From assembly GCA_013400975.1 (NCBI GenBank), contig WBMZ01010835.1, forward strand, positions 1 to 64,000: a stretch of DNA of 64,000 nt, written 5' to 3'. The position numbers and the translations under genes were made by a program. The notes under the pieces are model-generated. The model was not told the origin of the DNA. It saw only the letters and a list, made by a program, of their open reading frames with translations, and searched no databases. Of this stretch, positions 1 through 12,100 are shown in pieces (position 1 is the first letter of the stretch; each line of letters begins with the position of its first letter). The DNA comes from Atrichornis clamosus (lineage: Eukaryota > Chordata > Aves > Passeriformes > Menuridae).

Positions 1-117
1 GCAACATCGTCACCAGTGGATCCGGACATAATACAACACATGCTTGGATCGAACTTGTCTCCAATCTGCTCTGGGCAGACCTGCTGTTATGTCAACCCTT
101 CCTGACCCAAATAAGGC
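1..117 (-). mobile_element. Possible internal ERV sequence next to LTR, cut by window edge
   Basis: This stretch directly abuts the U5 end of the LTR at 118-544 when read on the minus strand. The LTR's outer flanks show no matching target duplication, so this may be the start of an internal proviral region continuing beyond the left edge. No gag-like frame is visible in so short a piece. It could equally be ordinary flanking DNA with a decayed duplication. Confidence 0.3.
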
Positions 118-544
118 TGTGGTGCTTTAGGAACTGTACTCCCCAATTATTGTCCCCACCAAGATTCTCCGACACCACAGGTCACTCCCTCTCACTCCCT
201 CTTCCCCTTCTCACTGCTACAGGATGGAGTTGACAATCGGAGGCACAAAAGGCAAAGACCACGAGTTGAGATAAAAACCATTTAATGGAAACAGCAATGA
301 GACAGAAAACAAACATTAACAAAAAAGTATAAGAAAAGAAATTATTTGCTCAGACAAACATCCCTGATAATAGTGAATACCAGATGGCTCCCTCCACCAC
401 ACTTTCTCGAGCCAAAGGAACCCCCTCCTCCCTTCTGCCTGCCCCAAGGATGGCATGAGGTGGTACAGAATAACCTCTGTATCCTAGTCATGCCCCCTCC
501 CGGCTACTGCAAAAATTAACCCTGTTCTGGCCAGAATCAGGGCA
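118..544 (-). mobile_element. Avian ERV long terminal repeat, family A, minus orientation
   Basis: On the plus strand the element begins TGTGGTG and ends ...GGGCA, so on the minus strand it has TG...CA ends. A CTCACTCC-type run (182-220), a segment reading GAGTTGAGATAAAAACC (263-279), and a tail with AAAATTAACCCTGTTCTGGCC (about 511-532) are the landmarks of a common avian LTR. The same landmarks recur at 17999-18461 and 26024-26398. It lies inside the long METTL15 intron, in the same orientation as METTL15. Family assignment is from remembered pattern, not from a search. Confidence 0.6.
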
Positions 545-3500
545 ATATTTTTAAACATAATTTGATATTGTAATTAGCAACTGTGAGCTCTTGCTCCTAA
601 AATAACAGTATGGATATACACTGCTTTTGGTAAGAATCACCATTTTATACAACTTTTAATGTCTGCTTAAAAATAATTTCATGGTTGTTTTTGATAACTT
701 GACCCTTGTATTCCTCTCTTTTGCTTTTAGCATTTATATATTTCAATATACTACTCAAATAGAAGACTCTAAGGCAAGCAACCTGACTTGCTGAGCAAAA
801 ATAATGACATTCCTAAACTATATTAGGAAAATTCTTTACAAGACACTAAAAAAACACAGGACAAAGAATATGTTTCCAAGCGTCCTTATTGGACTGGTTG
901 ATAAATTATTTTAACTATTATGGCCTCTGAAACTATTCTAAAATTGGTAACTTAATTGTTTCATGCCTTACTAGGTGTTAAAATTTATCTTTTGAATTTT
1001 CTAAATGCCAGCTCCATCAGGTTCTGAGCACTTACTCTTGCCCACTTAGAGACAGGTCAACAAGACAGAATTTTTATATAACCTTTGCTGAAATGAAGTT
1101 TTAAGTCTCTAATTATTCTCTCTACCAGCAGATAAGAGACTAACAAATGCTTCCAAGACTGGTGTCCTGATGGCACTTAATGATTTTAACTTTTTCCTTT
1201 CCTGCCTGGAAGAACAAACTAATCCAGAAGGTATTTTGTGCAACATAGGTAAAAGCAATCCATCTACCACAGCAAGGCAAAACCACTGTCTGTAACATGC
1301 AATATGTCAATGTACACAGAAGACAACCGCTAAATATTTAAGTGTTCTACTGAGTATATTATCACCACTAATTATTTGCTTGTGTTATGAAGAAAGCATT
1401 GTCCCACACAATTCAAAAGGCATGATTTATTAATTAGTGTATGTAAACATTCCTGAAAAGTTCCTCTACCTACAGCAAATGAAAATCCCACTACTGGGGA
1501 GATTTTCCAGACTTTTGTACTGAGATACAAAAAGCCCATTAACAGGTGAGAAATCTCATTTTTTCATCTTCAGTACTCCAACTTAGAACAGACTGATTCT
1601 GCCAAGCAATAATCTAATCTAAAGAATTTTGAAGTGCTAAAACCCAAAAATATATGTGCTAATGGTGTGTGAGAAATGCGATGAGAACAAATAGGAAACT
1701 ATCATCACTTTTAACTCTATAACCAGGATTATATGAGTAATATTTTACAAAGTAATCACATCACACAACTTTATCACCAAAACCACTGCTGAAGCTTGCA
1801 CTACTGTACAAACCAGAATACAACAATTCTCAAATTACTAATTAAATCCAAGCTACAAGTCTCCACTACAGAAATATGTTCTTAAATCTCCTGCACAGAG
1901 CAAGAACAGTTTAGTTGAAATGCAAGATTTTTTTCTGATTTTGTTTTATCTAGAAACTGAATACTTCTAAGCAGAGGTTTATTCTTGTTGGTGACTCTAA
2001 GGCAGGTGAAAGCTTTGCTTTAAATCTTTACTGCTTCTTTCAAATTGAAAAAGATGCTTTGAAATATGCTGCATTCTACTCTTCTAGAACTAATTTTATT
2101 GCTAATCTCTAGGATAAATATAATTTTGCTGACCATATTCAAAACATCTAAGCATCTTCACAAACTGATGAAATAGAATACCTACAGGAAAAAGCTATAG
2201 CCAAAACCTATTCTAAAAATTAGTTTTTAAAATTTAAATAACATGCAAAACCAAATTAATAAATACTTTGATGGAGAATAAATGTGGGGAAACAAAAAAC
2301 TGTTAGATAAGGAGCAGAACCAGATAAAACCAAGAAAAGGCAACAAAGTAAAAATACATGGAGGAGGAAAAACTTTAGAAAGGAAGGAGGCTGAAAATGA
2401 ACTGTACCAGTAAGCCTTGCATTCCTAGGAGAAAATTGGTATGAGGGAAATCTACAATCCAGAAAAACAATAAAATCACATTCAAAGAACAAATGTCAGA
2501 GCCAACTGATCATTTCAGAAGAGAACAGAACACCTTCCATCACTGCTGCTTTATATGAAACTGGGCTTAGATGAGGACAAGAAAATAGGAAATGTGGAAA
2601 AGGATTCCCTTAGGACACATCTCTCTGGTCCAATAAAACATCCAAGGGCTCCAGCAGTTTTCTATGGAGGACTATTAACATTGTTTTTATACAGCTGTAG
2701 CAGATGGTATGATTCACTTATCTCAAAATACAAGAGCTCAGGGAACTTGATATTATCAAGTATCAACTTAGAACAAATTAAAAAGTGGCTTTCATGCAAA
2801 TATTGAAACTATGGATAAGGTTGTGGGGAGATGTCTATTTAAGACATTTTTTAGAGAGCTCAAACTTGAAAAAACATAATGCCAATGATATATGAATACA
2901 ACCCTCAACTTTCCCCCTGCAAGGATGCCCTTAAACTACTGTTGTCAGGTAAAGGTAATACAAGGTAGAAAAGAATCATTCCCTCCCTCCCCCTTCTTTT
3001 AGGCTTCCATTAGGACCTGCTGTTGGGCAGTGCCAGAGACTGGACACCTGGGCAGGTATACTCCTGATGTGAACCACTGCTCTATTATTACTGATGGTCT
3101 TGTAATTTAGCAGTATCTTTAGGTCTAAAGAGCTTTGGCAAGAAGAAAAACTGTTCAAGAGAAAAAGAAACCAAAAAATCTTCTACCTCCTCCAATCTCT
3201 CAAGACATTTGTTCACCATCCCACCTTCAGTATTCATCACATATGGAGGTAACATAGTTCAAAATTATTGTCTTGGAGGTTTTTAGAAATAAGAAACTCT
3301 GTGGCAACCACCCATTCATGTTTTCACTCCTCTGTTCTCAGTGGGAACAAGCAGCAGTCCTGCAAAAAGCCAGCAAGGTTTGGTTTTTTTAATAATGGAA
3401 AAGATTTTTAAAAAAGAAACTTTGCTTTTTTTCCCAATACCTTAAGGTTGTTTTATTTTCCTTAATGAAAGAGACAGCTTCAAGATATGTCCTGTTCTCC

Positions 3501-5804
3501 CACGTCCCCCATATAGCCCTTTGCCTCCTCAAGCTGCATGATGGTAAGAAACACACACACAAAGCAGCTGAAGAACAGGAGAAAGAAGGGCTCCAACGAT
3601 ACTGGAAACCACTACTATCACCTGAAGATGGTGGGCAGGCACTGGGATAAAGAAAAGCCATTTGTTATTATAAAACAGGGCACAGCACAAGATGAATATT
3701 AGAAGTGAAAACTAGTAGAATTGAAAATGTAATCTGCAAGTCAACACAAAAAATATACTTATTTTTCATTTTTAAGATGTTTTGAATGATGCTTTTAAAA
3801 GTTTAAGAATAGTGAAAACATATTCATTAGTACTCATAGGACAGTTCTTAATGGAGAAAACTTTTAAAAGTCCTCAAAGGACTCGTAAATATCTGTAAAT
3901 GCACAGGTATGATAAAAAGCATAATTACTGAATATGTGACCTAACACAGGGAATAAATTCAAACTGAGTACTATAAAAATCATAGGATAGTAAAAGATAA
4001 TGGCAATGGCAGGTCTATTCAACAGAAACAAGATCTTAAAACACACGAATTTTAACTGCAAAGAACAATTAATCTGAGTTGCTAAAAACAAAATACTTCA
4101 GTGGGATGTCAATCAGTAACACATTGCAGACAACTGTGCTTTAATTACATTTGAGACTGTTACCAATTAGTTAGTCTACAGCACTACAGGCTTCATGCTG
4201 CCTATGACTCAGTGCACTGACTCATTCAGTAAAACTTTTCCTACGGAACTATCCAGGCACCCACAAGGATGCAAGATCAAAAGGAAAGTAGTTACATTGA
4301 CCTTCTTAGCAGAAGTCTTGTTTTAAATTTAGATGACCAAAAGTGTATACTGACACAACTGCTCAAGTAGATTTTTTGATGGAAAGAATTTCAGGAGCAC
4401 TGTTTTAACTCCACTTCAGACAAACATCTCAAAAAATCAAAATACAAGTAATGTTTTGTACAGTTTGAAGCTGAAGCAGCAGATTTTAAATCTACTTTTT
4501 TAGTAAGATGCTCAAGTAGCACTATTTATTATTAATAAAAATATCTACCATCAAAAATCCTAGTTCCTCTCACTTAAGAATCCTGGCTGCTTTTAACAAT
4601 TGAAGGCTGAAATTTCTCCTGTCAGAAGTAAGGTCATTAGCTGATGAGAGGGAGTGGGAAAGAGTGACAAAATGTCTTCAGACATTTCCCAGTTTGGGGA
4701 AAAAGACATGGTTGGTTACATTTTTAAATTATAACAATTCTACCACTGCACTAAGCAGGAATGGTATTTTCAAGTTTTGCAATTAAAATAGCCAGGAAGA
4801 TAATCCTGGGTGAAAAACTCTTCTATTGATAGTCTCATGGACCTCCAAAAACATGTGAGATTTAAAAGTAAGACTTCTCTCGCAGTTGTTCTTTCTGAAT
4901 GCTCAGGCTATGATGCCTAAGCTGGAAGCACAGGATCTTGGAAAAGGAAAGCTGTGTCTCTTGCTCTCCGCTTCTGGTCTGATGGTGCTGGCACGGAGGG
5001 AGTAATCAAAGAGAGGAGTGTCCAGACTCAAACAGGCAAACTGTTGAGAAGCTCTTCAGTTCATATGTACCAGCTGATGTAAACAGTTCATTGTTTCTGA
5101 AAACAACTGGCTTCTCACTATCACCTTCAGCTCTAGCCGCACACTGGCCCTGTTCTCACAGGTTCAATCAGCTTGTTCACCTGAAAACAAGGTGCAAGGA
5201 AACCGACAGTTTGGTGTCAGCTCATTCCATGGCTGCACAACTAGAAGAGCAAGAAGAATGAATGTATATCCAGACAGCAGCCTGGCCAGTGCAGCTGTGT
5301 TAAGCCATTAACAGAGAACTTAGGAGTTGTATTTTAGGCCTGGAGTAAAGGAAGGAACAGGTAGAGGGTTAAAATGAGCATGAATGATGCAATTAGGAGA
5401 TATTTTTAAATCAAAGTTATTGTTTTCTCCAGAAGTACACTAGGACCTACAAGTCTTAGCATTTAACACTAATTTTTACCTAGTGAAAAAGCTGTAACTG
5501 GGAACAGACATACATCACCTTCTTCTCACAGCAAAGTCAGAGAATGACAACCCACCAAAGGTTGGTACCAAGACTACATTGCAAAAGATGTAAAGGGTTT
5601 GGTGTAGGAGTAATTAGGCATTGTTTTCTCATGTGGGTTTTCCTTCTTGCAGTTCATTTCTCTCAGCACAGGTGCTTACTGTGTACTCCCATAAGCCAAT
5701 TAACTTAGCAGCATGGCACAGAAAACTAAAACAGAAGCAAAGCTGTATTGTTTTCTGCCATATTAATGTGTTTAACTGATTTGCAGAAGCTTACTGAGCT
5801 TACA
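545..5804. other. METTL15 intron, no gene seen
   Basis: AT-rich intronic DNA. The open frames here are short, carry no recognisable domain and have no flanking splice pattern that would join METTL15. No further element is identified with confidence. Confidence 0.6.
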
Positions 5805-5809
5805 GAGAT

Positions 5810-6139
5810 TGTGGATGTTACAGGCCTGGGTGCAAAGAGATTTCAGTTTCCTGACAAGTGTCTGTGTGAAAGTAAGGCTTTCTCAAGGACGCTGCAGGAA
5901 AACAATTTAAAAGTATTGTAAACTATGGTCTTGTTATGAGACCAAAGAAGAAATACATGAGGTAAGAGTTACTGGGTCCAGCCAATCCCTCTGGGGGGTG
6001 GCTGGTCAGTGAACCAATGACCTTATGTTAGTCCAGCGTGCTAAGGTATATAAGCACCTTTGTAAATATAATAAAGAGGTCGGTTTGCATCTACATAAGG
6101 CCGTCCGTGTCATTGGTGTTCGGGCTCGCTAGCGACACA
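5810..6139 (+). mobile_element. Solo LTR with 5-bp target-site duplication
   Basis: The 330-bp element begins TGTGGATG and ends CGACACA, so the first and last bases are inverted (TGTG/CACA). It is bracketed by GAGAT at 5805-5809 and again at 6140-6144, which fits a target duplication. Inside, in order, are a CCAAT at 6014-6018, a TATA box (TATATAA, 6047-6053) and AATAAA (6070-6075), the expected order for U3 promoter and R polyadenylation signal. A 5-bp duplication is typical of ERVL-like elements, but the class is an inference. No internal retroviral sequence adjoins it, so it is a solo LTR. It shares no obvious sequence with the other three LTRs. Confidence 0.75.
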
Positions 6140-6144
6140 GAGAT

Positions 6145-9100
6145 GATGATATGTGGGGAGCAAGGATGCTGGATTTGTCTCCTTCAGTGGCAGCATGACA
6201 CTTCACTGGCTTACCTGTTCAGCTTGGCTCTTCCAGCAAATCTGGAAGCAATGAATCCATCAGTTCCATTCGACTTTTCTCTGCAGAAGTGAAGTAACAC
6301 TGGAAATTGCAATACTCAAGTAAGTAGCTGAGAAATACACTAAGATGACAGATGGGAACTGGGAACCCTGGCCACCCAGCTCCTGTGATTCTCCAAAGGT
6401 CACTACACCAAGCAGGTAGGTCACATTACTGTTTCTCATTTTTCTGTCTGTAAAACTCAAGCTATAGACTTGTTTCCCAGACACACCATGACCTCTACAA
6501 CTGCAAGTGGATGCCACTCCGACGTCCTGCAAAGCTCTAATCCAAAATGCTACCTTCTTTGAAAAACCAGGAAAAGGGGCATTTCTGCTTGGGCACCCAA
6601 AGCATAATTTTGGTACTGTTGCCTTTAAGTTCTGCAAAGTAGAAGTAATACTATTGTGCTACTTTATAAGAGAGCTGTAAAGATAAATTCTGTGTAATGA
6701 ATTTGAATGAATTAATCTATGAAAATAATCTGTGACGAATCCAAATGTTGTAGGTATATAATTAAAGAGACAAAAATTTAAATTCGAAGCAGTGTTTGAA
6801 TAGTAAACAGCATATAAAACATGTCTGCATACAAGAACAAAACAAAGTATTTAGCTTATCTCCCCAGCTCTCTCTGGCTATGTCTACCTGAACAGGCCAG
6901 TGGAAGGAGATTCCCAAAGGGCAGAACCACCATTTTGTCCAAGACCCTGCACACAGGCCAGCACATTTTACTCCAGGCTACTTCCCAAGGTCATTTTCTC
7001 TTTTTAATACCTTCCCTAGAAAACAGTTTCCGTATAAATTCAATGCCAGCAGAGGTCAGCATCCAATCCTGCTGAACAACTACCTATGTACAAAATTCTT
7101 CATTAAAAAAAAAAGATAAATCCTCTCTCTTCAAACAAAATACACACACTATTCACAATAGCAATATTGCTAGTTTTAGAGAATGGCATCTATCAAAACT
7201 TAAACTATTTAATCAGATCATGTTTCTAAAACTATTCTAACTCTAGGACTACTTTTGCTAAAGCAAAAATATTGATTAGAAGATTCAGCAATTGGAAATC
7301 TTTTTTCTCCATGATGTTAGCATTTCAATCTCCAAAGGGAGAAAACAAAGTTTCCACGAAACCTTCTCCTCTTCTGCTCTGCTGGAAGTGACCTCCGTTG
7401 AAAGAACATAACTTACAGAAGCTGAAGTATGCGCAGCTCCTCAAAGCCATTTAACAAGAACTTCAGACTAAATCCTGAAAATCAAAGTCTGCTAGCTCTG
7501 ACCAAGTCAAAAGCATGTATCCACAAATTTCCATTATATTTCTCCATTCTAAGCACTGTTTCTTTGGTTGACTCAAGATGTGACTTAAAAATGGATAAGT
7601 ATCCTTCCCATTTATCTCAAATTTGTTTACTGCACCTTTTACTATGTTGTACCTAATGCATGCACAGATTGACCATTGAGAAAGGATTGTATTTTAATTT
7701 TCGTACAACAACCAAATAATTTGTCCTCAATTTCCATTAAAAATACAAAAATTAAAATGGTATACTTGTTTTTTATGTCTGACAAGAGGCAGAGCTTTTA
7801 AAATTATTTTAAATAAACCAGCTTGTTAAAAAAACATTGGCACAGTGAGACACATATAAGTTACTTGTGAGATCACAACAAAGATTAGTTAGTAGAGAAA
7901 TCTACTTTTACAGAAATGCTGGAAGGGTTCTACTATTTCTTTAAATGAACTAAGAAATTATACACACTCAAAGTCTCAGCTGAAAACATTATTAAGACAT
8001 AAACTTGGCTGCTATTCACATGCAAGTAAGAAAAACTATCCTAGAACTAAGAAAATAAGAGGTCAAAGAGACCAAGATCTTATTGTATTTTTATACTATT
8101 TTATTCAAATTTACTAAGTAGCAATATTTAGACTTTAGCATGCTAATAACCTTTGCTCCCTCTTGAGAATTCAAATTATTTTGCAAATATGTTCACTTTC
8201 ATGAAGTAAATCAGACATACCTGTTTTTAAACTAGAGCACTTTGATTTTTAATCATCCATTCAAAATTATTGCCTCACTGAAGGGAAAATATTATTACAA
8301 ATCCAGTGAACCACACACTGTACAGAGACGCCTAGATATGCTATACTCCCATCCTGAAACAGCTGCAATTTGCATTTGCATTCTGTTACTTCTATAAGAA
8401 CTCCAAAAATGAAAGATGATTTACTATACAGCTGTATGTGCTGATGTCATCTCAACTTCAAACAGTAACAAAATACTGCCATGTTGCAACATAAAATTAA
8501 TTAACAATAAAAATGAATTAAAAATGAACTTCTTGAAAATAAAAATATCTGTGGCAAAAAGTGGTCAAGGTTACCCTGTAGAGCAAAGTCGTCATTACAG
8601 GTTTCCCTGCAGTAAACTTGAAAATGTTTGAAAACCCATGCAAGGTAAACAAGCTTACAAATCTCTAGACCCGTAACAATACGGTAATGCTGATGACACC
8701 ACTATGAAATTTATGAGCAGCTACTGATCTGTACAGGCACAATTCCCATCCAAACCTTGCTCAAGTATACAAGAGCTGAACTTGCCAGTGGAAATATTAT
8801 AAAGGGATTAAAAGGTATTATGCCTGATGACATGACCTGGCAGAAAATAAAGCTGACCAAAAGAGCCAAAATTTACAGTTCCATATTTTTCCTAATGGTA
8901 ATATATTACACCATAAAAACAGGGGTTTTTCTGGCACCCACTAGAGAGAAAAGAAAGAATCAAATGAAGTACACAGCTAAAAAGAATTTTGGTTGCAAGC
9001 AAAAAACATTTCCTATCAGTTTTGTACATGTCTTTCATCTACATAAAAATTTGTCACATGTAATTTTAAAAAATAAAGTCTGATAGATAAAACATAATGG

Positions 9101-12100
9101 GACTAATTTTTTCCAAAAGTACTTTTGACAGAATATGAAATGATAAAATAGTTGTTTATACACCAAATCTAACAATCTACATCACAAAGAGAAATATAAA
9201 TAAATAGTTGGCATTTTGTAGGAAAACAACCTTCTCAGATCATGTATTAAGTACAATATAAAATGATTTTCCAGTATTGAGCTATTCAACAATTCAACAT
9301 ATTGCAACCATTATTTCCCATTTTTCACATTCATCGCATTGGTACGCTAACAAGGGATGCTACTAGTTATATTTATACTAAATTATACCAGTATATAGCA
9401 GAAATATCTGTAAAATCACTAAGTCTGCATATTCAAGAATTTTAGTAACTTGCCCTCTCTATCAACCATCTCTTCATCATTTCACACAGAGGAGAAAAAA
9501 GATTGCTACGAACATTTTTGAAGCACCCATCAATCATAATCACTTAATGCCTCAAAATAATTTCCAATGTATTTTCTTCACAAGGGTTCAATTTTCTGAT
9601 TATAGCTAAATATGAAACAACATAAGAACACTAATGAACAGGTTTTGTATTAAAACATATAAAAAGGCATTTTACCTCTTCTTAGCTATGGTTTTGTGTT
9701 CTTCACTTATTTTCTAAAGCCTCATACCTTAATTTGTGGTCTTGATTCCACAGAACATACGGGAATAGTCCACCCGACGACATCTACAATTTATCTTAAA
9801 AGTACATGACACCCTTCTCAGTCATCAACTGTAGGTCCTTCACAGAAGCCTGGCAAAAGTCCAGTCACTGGAAACCACTCTAACCCTCACACATCCAGAA
9901 GCAAAGGAAGCCATGCCCTAGACCCTCTCATGTATACCAAATGGCATTCCTTGTCTGGTGTGAAACCTGTCAGCCAAACACTGCATTTCCTGTAGCTGGC
10001 TGAAACATCCAGAAAGATTACTGGGAGCAAGTTTTTTCTATGCAAGAAAACACAAATGAGCCCCTTCTCTCTTGGATAAGAGAAGCAAACAAAACCACTA
10101 CCTGCCTTTGTCACCTGCTTTTAGACAGCACCAGTAGACCTTGCTTCAGTGTGCATTATTTACTTTACTCATTTTCCTAAGAGTAATGTTGTCTGGAATT
10201 AGATTTAATGACATTATGACTCAAGCACACCATTATTAACATTTCCATAGGAAATTAAAATTTCAATGTCTGAATGACTTCAGCTAATCATCAGATCTAG
10301 CAAGACAAAGCTGATTTCCTCTGCTACCTCAGAAGAAACTTCTTCCCTCAATTATAACTGAGGAGATATTTAAGATGCAATGAAAATTTTACAAAGGCTC
10401 AACTGAAAATCTAATCCATTATTTAATATTTATGGTTAGCCAACCCAAAAAAAGCCATGGACACGTTTTTGACAAGCCTTGGCTGCCAGGTGCCTACAGC
10501 AATTTGACATTAAATAATACCATTTTTAATACAGAAAGAGTCTGAAACAATATTCATTTATTTCAGTGTTTAAAACAAAATTATTAGAAAAGTATTTTCC
10601 CAAGATGCTGAACATCAGCAAACATCACTGGAATGAAGATGACATGTTCATAAAGTCTGCGAGAAAGAAAAAATATTTTTTAATAAATCAAACCATACAT
10701 TTGCATGACTTCAGCTATCTCTTTAAACACCAAATTTAGTAGCTTAACCTTTGAATTACCTCTTTATCCAAAACAATTCTGTGCAAAACTACTCACAACA
10801 GTATTAAACACAAAACAATAAAAACACAACCTGCAGATATTCCCCATTCTCCAATTGTGATGTTCAATTGTTAGTAATCATTTGTGTGATAGAAAAAGCC
10901 TGTATTCCTGTTTGCAAACTCAAATTCAAATATTTAATAAGAAAGCTTAGCCAAAAGGCTGATTAAAGACACACAGTACTAGACGAGGAGGAAATGAGTA
11001 GCTACATATATTAATTATCACCCTTTCTGAGAACACAGGCTCACTCAAGTTAAAATTTAAAGGGCTTAGATTACTTTCTGGTGAATTTTATTAGTTTTCC
11101 CCAAGAGGTGCAAAGACTAATGCTGTCACAACAGAAAAGGAGAGCATATACAGCGTCATTACAAGCTGAGTCACCCGAAAGCACTGAATCTTGCTTTATT
11201 ATAACACAGCATCTTAAATAGTCTCCTGAAGCGCTATCATTTGTTATGCGACAGAACAGTAACAGCAAGCTAACCCAGTATCACCATAAAACGAAATCTG
11301 GCACATCTGCGGAGTTGTTTTCAGTAGGCAGATCCTGTTCCCTTGCTGGTCTCTTTGGATATAGCAGCTGCAGGCTTCCCTTCCTCTACTGCAATAGGGA
11401 AAGACGCAGAACAAAGTTGGTGAGAGTTCTTCTTCCTGTGGCTGCTGATAACATTTAGATATGCCTTCAGAGAGCCATGATGCAGGTGGGAAGATGAGGT
11501 GGTCAGGAAGATATCCAAGAACTACAACCAGAAGATTCCTCCCTGTGCAGCTGTAGCCATCAACCTATTCTTCCCCTCGTCCAGGTATTCTAGTTATTTT
11601 CTCTCTAAAGACCAAATTCCTGAAGGACAATACAGTAAAACCTGAAGGGACTTCTTCACTATGCTTCACTTATATCCTGCCATCGTTCAGATACAATACA
11701 TGGCTATTTTTCATTTCCTGGTACCGCAGTCTAATCACTCAGCCATACCAGCTTCAAAACAGAGAACAGTTATGCAGTGCTCTCAAATAAATCAGATGTG
11801 GTTTAAGTCATCTGTCAATAAGGAATTTAAGATCCCTGTATTTTGGGAGGCCACACTACAGAAGACTGCAAAACAAAAAGACAACTGAAGAGCATGACTG
11901 ACTTCCTCTGCCTCCTCAACTGGCAAGATGTTCATGAACACCAGCTCCTGTCTTGTTTTCTTCCCAGTCCCCTTCTTTCCTCTCTCATCTCATGATGGAA
12001 CTCACACAGATGCAGATCCTAGAACATATATGACATTTGTTGGCATTACACTGTTAAATAATACTCCCTCTACCTTATTACTTTTTATTTAGACAAGTCA

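Noticed and set aside
6400..6490. Possible MIR-like SINE near the 5810-6139 LTR
   Set aside because: Only a short TTTCTGTCTGTAAAA-like match with no ordered flanking landmarks; too weak to call.
6260..6637. 125-residue minus-strand frame
   Set aside because: No domain and no splice context compatible with METTL15. Length is within what chance gives over 64 kb.
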